A stretch of DNA of 24,468 nucleotides, taken from positions 1 through 24,468 of the forward strand of contig CBDUZI010000040.1 in assembly GCA_965371665.1 (NCBI GenBank). Reading direction: 5' to 3'. Made by a program: the position numbers and the translations under genes. Shown piece after piece: positions 21,951 through 24,468 of this stretch (position 1 is its first letter; every line of letters begins with the position of its first letter). This DNA is from JAUVAV01 sp965371665. Its GTDB lineage: Bacteria > Oederibacteriota > JAAXVQ01 > JAUVAV01. The notes beneath the pieces were generated by a model, which saw only the letters and a program-made list of their open reading frames with translations, was not told where the DNA came from and did no database searches.

Positions 21951-22978
21951 GCGTGCCCCTTGAACTTTCCGGTAAAAAGGTAATTCGAGACCAGGGCCGC
22001 GAGATAGGCGGTGATTTCTAGCCGCGTCCGGGCTTCGTCCCGGGGGAGGTAAAGCTGCAACTTGTCGCAGCGGGCCAGAAGCTTGCGCAGGAGACGATTG
22101 ACCGTGAATTTTCGTTCCCGGGTCCAGAAGGAAATGACTTCCAGCAGCGGCCCGCGTTCCCGGCGTAAAAAACGGGAGGCCGGCTGGCCGTGCTCCACCT
22201 GTTCCCGAGAGGTGAAAATATGAAAAAGGTCACTGTCGAAAAAGCCGGGATCATCTTCGGAATAAAATTTGCGGCGCTGCTGGTAATGGGTCTTGAGGCG
22301 CCGGCGCAGGCGGCGGATATCAAAAGGCAGTTTAGTTGCAGGGATGCCGGGGCCCCGTCCCTTTAAAGTAAGCATGAGCTTATCGACGTAAAATAATTTT
22401 TTCAGGGCTGGCCACCCCTGGTAGACAATTTTCCAGTCCTCCTCCGGAGTCAGCCAGACCGCGAAAGTTTCGGCAAAATCCTCTTCCGGGTGGCTCTGGG
22501 CGTAACAATTTTCCAGATGCCGGACAAAGCGTTTGCTGTAAGGCTGATAATGGTAGAAGTCCTTGAATTCCCGGGAGGAAGAACCGAAAATTGATTTCCA
22601 TTGCGGCCGGCGGGAGAGCGCAAATGCGTGGCAGATGGCATGGCCGGTCTCATGGCGGAGCAGCTTAAGGCATTCGGATTCCGAACCGCCTTCCACTTCC
22701 AGCATTAGTTTTTGCTCCAACTGCTTCAAACGGGGATGCATCAGGTAGAAGGGGATCGCGATGGCGGCGATATTATCGGGCGAGAACCACTCGTCACCCA
22801 GATAACACGGAGGCTTAAAAGCGATTCCGCGGCTCTCAAGCTCAGCATACACACGCCGGACGCAGTTTTCCACGCAAGTGCCCTCCAGCCGGAGCTTAAG
22901 GTCGCACATTCGAAGATTAAGCAGCTGTTCTTCCGGCCAGTTCGCCCAGGGAGGATTAGAGTCTTGAAATTTACTCAT
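21947..22978 (-). CDS. Putative zinc metallopeptidase
   Basis: A 343-residue protein with a gluzincin-like site: HETGH at residues 109-113 in LLRHETGHAICHAF. SHPEEDFAETFAVWL (162-176) follows about 50 residues later and can supply a third metal ligand (Glu or Asp). This pair of motifs matches the poorly described 'putative zinc-binding metallopeptidase' family. No signal peptide or transmembrane helix is visible, so it is likely cytoplasmic. The C-terminal 150 residues are rich in Arg and Lys. It is the first gene of a two-gene operon with the ATP-grasp ligase, four bases overlapping. No clear promoter stood out in the 146-base divergent gap upstream. Confidence 0.7.
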   Translation of the reverse strand: MSKFQDSNPPWANWPEEQLLNLRMCDLKLRLEGTCVENCVRRVYAELESRGIAFKPPCYLGDEWFSPDNIAAIAIPFYLMHPRLKQLEQKLMLEVEGGSESECLKLLRHETGHAICHAFALSRRPQWKSIFGSSSREFKDFYHYQPYSKRFVRHLENCYAQSHPEEDFAETFAVWLTPEEDWKIVYQGWPALKKLFYVDKLMLTLKGRGPGIPATKLPFDIRRLRRRLKTHYQQRRKFYSEDDPGFFDSDLFHIFTSREQVEHGQPASRFLRRERGPLLEVISFWTRERKFTVNRLLRKLLARCDKLQLYLPRDEARTRLEITAYLAALVSNYLFTGKFKGHA

Positions 22979-23089
22979 GCCGGAACGCCGCCCCTTCCCA
23001 AGAATGATAATGTTCTATATTAATAAAATACCGCAAAATGGTAAGTATATCCAGCCTTAATTTGATCCTCAAGTTATGGGATATACTAA

Positions 23090-23123
23090 TTGACATGTCA
23101 TGATGTATAGCATAATATATACA
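23090..23123 (+). promoter_or_regulatory. brnTA promoter with palindromic operator
   Basis: TTGACA (23090-23095) is spaced 17 bases from TAATAT (23113-23118). TGTATA (23104-23109) and TATACA (23118-23123) form a palindrome with an 8-base spacer that overlaps the -10. BrnA-type antitoxins repress their own operon, so this is the natural operator candidate. The start site predicted from the -10 falls at or next to the brnT ATG (23125). Confidence 0.55.
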
Positions 23124-23124
23124 C

Positions 23125-23421
23125 ATGGAAAAGACCTATTTGGCAGAGCAATTTGATTGGGATGAATATAATTTGGAAAAAAGTCGGATAAAACACAACG
23201 TGAGTTATACTGAATGTGAGGAAGCATTTTTTGATAAGCAATTGAAAATACTCCCGGATATTAAGCATTCTAAGAACGAAAAAAGGCACTTGGCCTTAGG
23301 CCGGACGATGGCCGGGAGAGGATTATTTATCGTCTTTACAGAGCGAGGAGACAAACTTAGAGTTATTTCCGCCCGCTCGATGAGCAGAAAGGAGAGGGAA
23401 ATATATAATGAAAAAACTTAA
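23125..23421 (+). CDS. brnT: BrnT family toxin
   Basis: The toxin of a type II toxin-antitoxin pair; BrnT is a RelE-fold ribonuclease that slows translation. The 98-residue product shows the family path: FDWDEYNLEKSRIKHNVSYTECEEAF, then DIKHSKNEKRHLALGRTMAGRGLFIVFTERGD. The closing arginine-rich strand is LRVISARSMSRKEREIY. Length and motifs are complete, so it looks intact. No ribosome binding site precedes ATG 23125 and the promoter predicts an almost leaderless mRNA. It overlaps brnA by 14 bases. Confidence 0.88.
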   Translation: MEKTYLAEQFDWDEYNLEKSRIKHNVSYTECEEAFFDKQLKILPDIKHSKNEKRHLALGRTMAGRGLFIVFTERGDKLRVISARSMSRKEREIYNEKT

Positions 23422-23680
23422 GAGTATACCTCATTTTAAAAACGAAGTCGAAGAAGATAAGTTTTGGGCGACGCATGATTCCAGTGAATACGTTGATTGG
23501 TCAAAGACTAAAAAAGGCCTTTTTCCTAATCTGAAGCCGACATCCAAGGCAATTTCGATTCGTTTTCCGGTAGCAGTACTTAATCGCCTGCAAACCATTG
23601 CGCGACGTAAAAATGTGCCCTATCAGTCATTAATTAAAACATTTGTTGACAGAGAAATAAGGAAAGAACTTTATTCGTAA
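23408..23680 (+). CDS. brnA: BrnA/CopG family antitoxin
   Basis: The antitoxin and autorepressor partner of BrnT. The 90-residue product begins MKKLKSIPHFKNEVEEDKFW, with the family's ATHDSSEYVDWS motif that contacts the toxin. FPNLKPTSKAISIRFPVAVL and NRLQTIARRKNVPYQSLIK form the C-terminal ribbon-helix-helix DNA-binding region. A strong GGAGAGGG ribosome site is inside the end of brnT, unlike brnT itself. That would favour antitoxin excess. Its TAA stop lies inside the left inverted repeat of the next element, so the last residue or two may have been set by that insertion. Confidence 0.88.
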   Translation: MKKLKSIPHFKNEVEEDKFWATHDSSEYVDWSKTKKGLFPNLKPTSKAISIRFPVAVLNRLQTIARRKNVPYQSLIKTFVDREIRKELYS

Positions 23681-23891
23681 CCGTTCACGGATTTCCCCCT
23701 CCACCGCCGGCAGCGCCGCCACCTTCTCCTTCAACACCAGCGCCGCGAGCTTTTCGTATCTCGCGCATCCGGAGGTTTCAGCGGAAGCTACCAGGCTTTT
23801 TGAGGCACCCTCTCCCTAACCCTCTCCCGTAAACGGGTGAGGGGACAACTTCAAAAGCATTCGTTCTATGCCATAATCCGTGAACGGTTAC
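23677..23891. mobile_element. 215-bp element with perfect 17-bp inverted repeats
   Basis: GTAACCGTTCACGGATT (23677-23693) and AATCCGTGAACGGTTAC (23875-23891) are exact inverted copies. If TA is taken as a duplicated target, the ends are TA-ACCG ... CGGT-TA, as with IS630/Tc1-type elements; that is inference. The interior includes a further palindrome of common type (CCCTCTCCCGT/ACGGGTGAGGG, 23820-23843). On the minus strand a short coding-like stretch reads ARYEKLAALVLKEKVAALP. It has no transposase and is too short for one, so it is non-autonomous. Confidence 0.65.
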
Positions 23892-23926
23892 TAATATGTT
23901 TGCTCTGAAAAGCGAATTCCTGACAG

Positions 23927-24258
23927 CTATTTTGTCTTTTTAGGATACGTTATGACGATTTCCACCCGCCGGTTTTTCCGCCGGTTTTGTTCATCCCGGC
24001 CGGCCACATAAGGCTTAAGAAAGCCGTAGCCTTGAATCCGGAACAGGTTTTCCTTGAACCCCTCCTCTTCCACCAGATGCCGCCGTTTTCCACAAAGTAA
24101 ATATTTCCGCTGTCATCCGTGGCAACACCGTAGACCTGCGGCGTCAGTCCGTCAGCCAGGGTAAGCGGTGTATTCGCATACTCTATTTTGGCCTGTGCCG
24201 CCGGGCCGGATACCAATAATAAGAGGATGCAAAGAACCGTCCTGGGGAAGCTTGTCAT
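23927..24258 (-). pseudogene. Chimeric remnant: secreted propeller start joined to OmpA-like end
   Basis: From ATG 24258, behind AGGAG, the frame encodes a signal peptide (TVLCILLLLVSGPAAQA) and a segment typical of the first NHL/beta-propeller blade (VYGVATDDSGNIYFVENGG). Around 24076 the reading must shift one frame. The new frame, to the TAG at 23927, reads LVEEEGFKENLFRIQGYGFL and then KPYVAGRDEQNRRKNRRVEIVI. That is the end of an OmpA/MotB peptidoglycan-binding domain (GYG ... NRRVEI). The middle of both parts is missing. An internal deletion in one long gene, or a fusion of two, followed by decay is likely. The unshifted 102-residue ORF is probably not a real protein. Confidence 0.6.
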
Positions 24259-24310
24259 TTTTCACTCCTGGCGGAAAGTTAAAAAGTTAATAAGAAATTA
24301 CTTTAGAATG

Positions 24311-24340
24311 CTAGGAGCCTGAGCATTTAGTCGGTTTTTT
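24311..24340. repeat. CTAGGAG repeat, copy 2
   Basis: CTAGGAGCCTGAGCATTTAG and TCGGTTTTTT match 9899-9928 with three transitions in the first 25 bases. Here it lies directly before another palindromic element, as copy 1 lies directly after one. Confidence 0.5.
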
Positions 24341-24344
24341 AGGT

Positions 24345-24468
24345 TGTCATTCCCGAATGCTCGTATCCCTGGACTAAACCATCCAGGACCGGCGGGAATC
24401 CAGAAAAACATTGTTTTATAAGCATTGAAAAATCCCTGGATTCCGGCTTCAAGCATGCCGGAATGACA
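24345..24468. repeat. Large palindromic repeat with nested hairpin
   Basis: TGTCATTCCCGAATGCTCG and GCGGGAATCCAG form the left arm. CTGGATTCCGGCTTCAAGC and ATGCCGGAATGACA form the right arm, ending exactly at the window edge. Inside the left arm, CCTGGA and TCCAGG (about 24368-24387) form an extra hairpin that interrupts the repeat. The outer ends (TGTCATTCC ... GGAATGACA) recall family 1 but the body differs. Confidence 0.6.

Noticed and set aside
22712..23023. Plus-strand frame opposite the metallopeptidase start
   Set aside because: Antisense shadow without ribosome site or family resemblance.
23950..24258. An intact 102-residue secreted protein
   Set aside because: After about residue 60 the frame reads nonsense, while the adjacent frame gives a clear OmpA-type ending; treated as a broken gene instead.

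Overview
The window looks like chromosomal DNA of an uncultured, Gram-negative-type (diderm) bacterium with roughly 50% GC. The gene order (glycolysis, secG, the yceD-rpmF-plsX-fab cluster, rnc) and the heavy load of palindromic intergenic repeats resemble genomes of poorly characterised candidate phyla. I cannot assign a phylum from the sequence. The diderm reading rests on an OmpA-type C-terminal fragment near 23927-24076 and on a secreted glycosidase-like protein.

Layout. 1-670: debris zone with a lone CRISPR-repeat-like palindrome, an unrecognised small ORF and the last ~34 codons of a CorA-type magnesium transporter. 671-4470: lower glycolysis (gap, pgk, tpiA) then secG. 4491-9736: a consensus promoter and hairpin terminator, then yceD, rpmF, plsX, fabH, fabD, fabG and acpP. 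9737-10288: a repeat-rich gap and a terminator-like leader. 10289-12429: fabF and rnc. 12467-15636: an acyl-CoA dehydrogenase with its electron-transfer flavoprotein (etfB, etfA). 15645-18005: a secreted six-hairpin-glycosidase-like protein. 18006-20827: two terminators, rpsO, a structured leader, and pnp. 20931-22978, minus strand: a two-gene operon of a zinc-metallopeptidase-like protein and an ATP-grasp ligase. 23125-23680: a BrnT/BrnA toxin-antitoxin pair. 23677-24468: a 215-bp inverted-repeat element, a chimeric pseudogene and further palindromic repeats.

How the genes fit together. From gap to pnp everything reads on the plus strand. It combines energy metabolism, type II fatty acid synthesis (PlsX, FabH, FabD, FabG, ACP and FabF, but no FabZ or FabI here), a beta-oxidation-type dehydrogenase with its electron carrier, and RNA/ribosome genes (L32, S15, RNase III, PNPase). 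Tight junctions (pgk/tpiA, plsX/fabH/fabD/fabG, etfB/etfA) are free of repeats. Looser gaps carry palindromic elements: four copies of one ~170-bp family and two nearly identical copies of a second ~155-bp family.

The most interesting signals are: (1) a 50-nt structured leader before both plsX and pnp, with unrelated but fully paired stems and an identical 12-nt tail; (2) promoter-plus-immediate-terminator arrangements upstream of the genes for ribosomal proteins L32 and S15; (3) the metallopeptidase/ATP-grasp operon, whose function I do not know; (4) miniature inverted-repeat elements abutting stop codons and start sites. All calls come from reading the sequence; no database search was possible.
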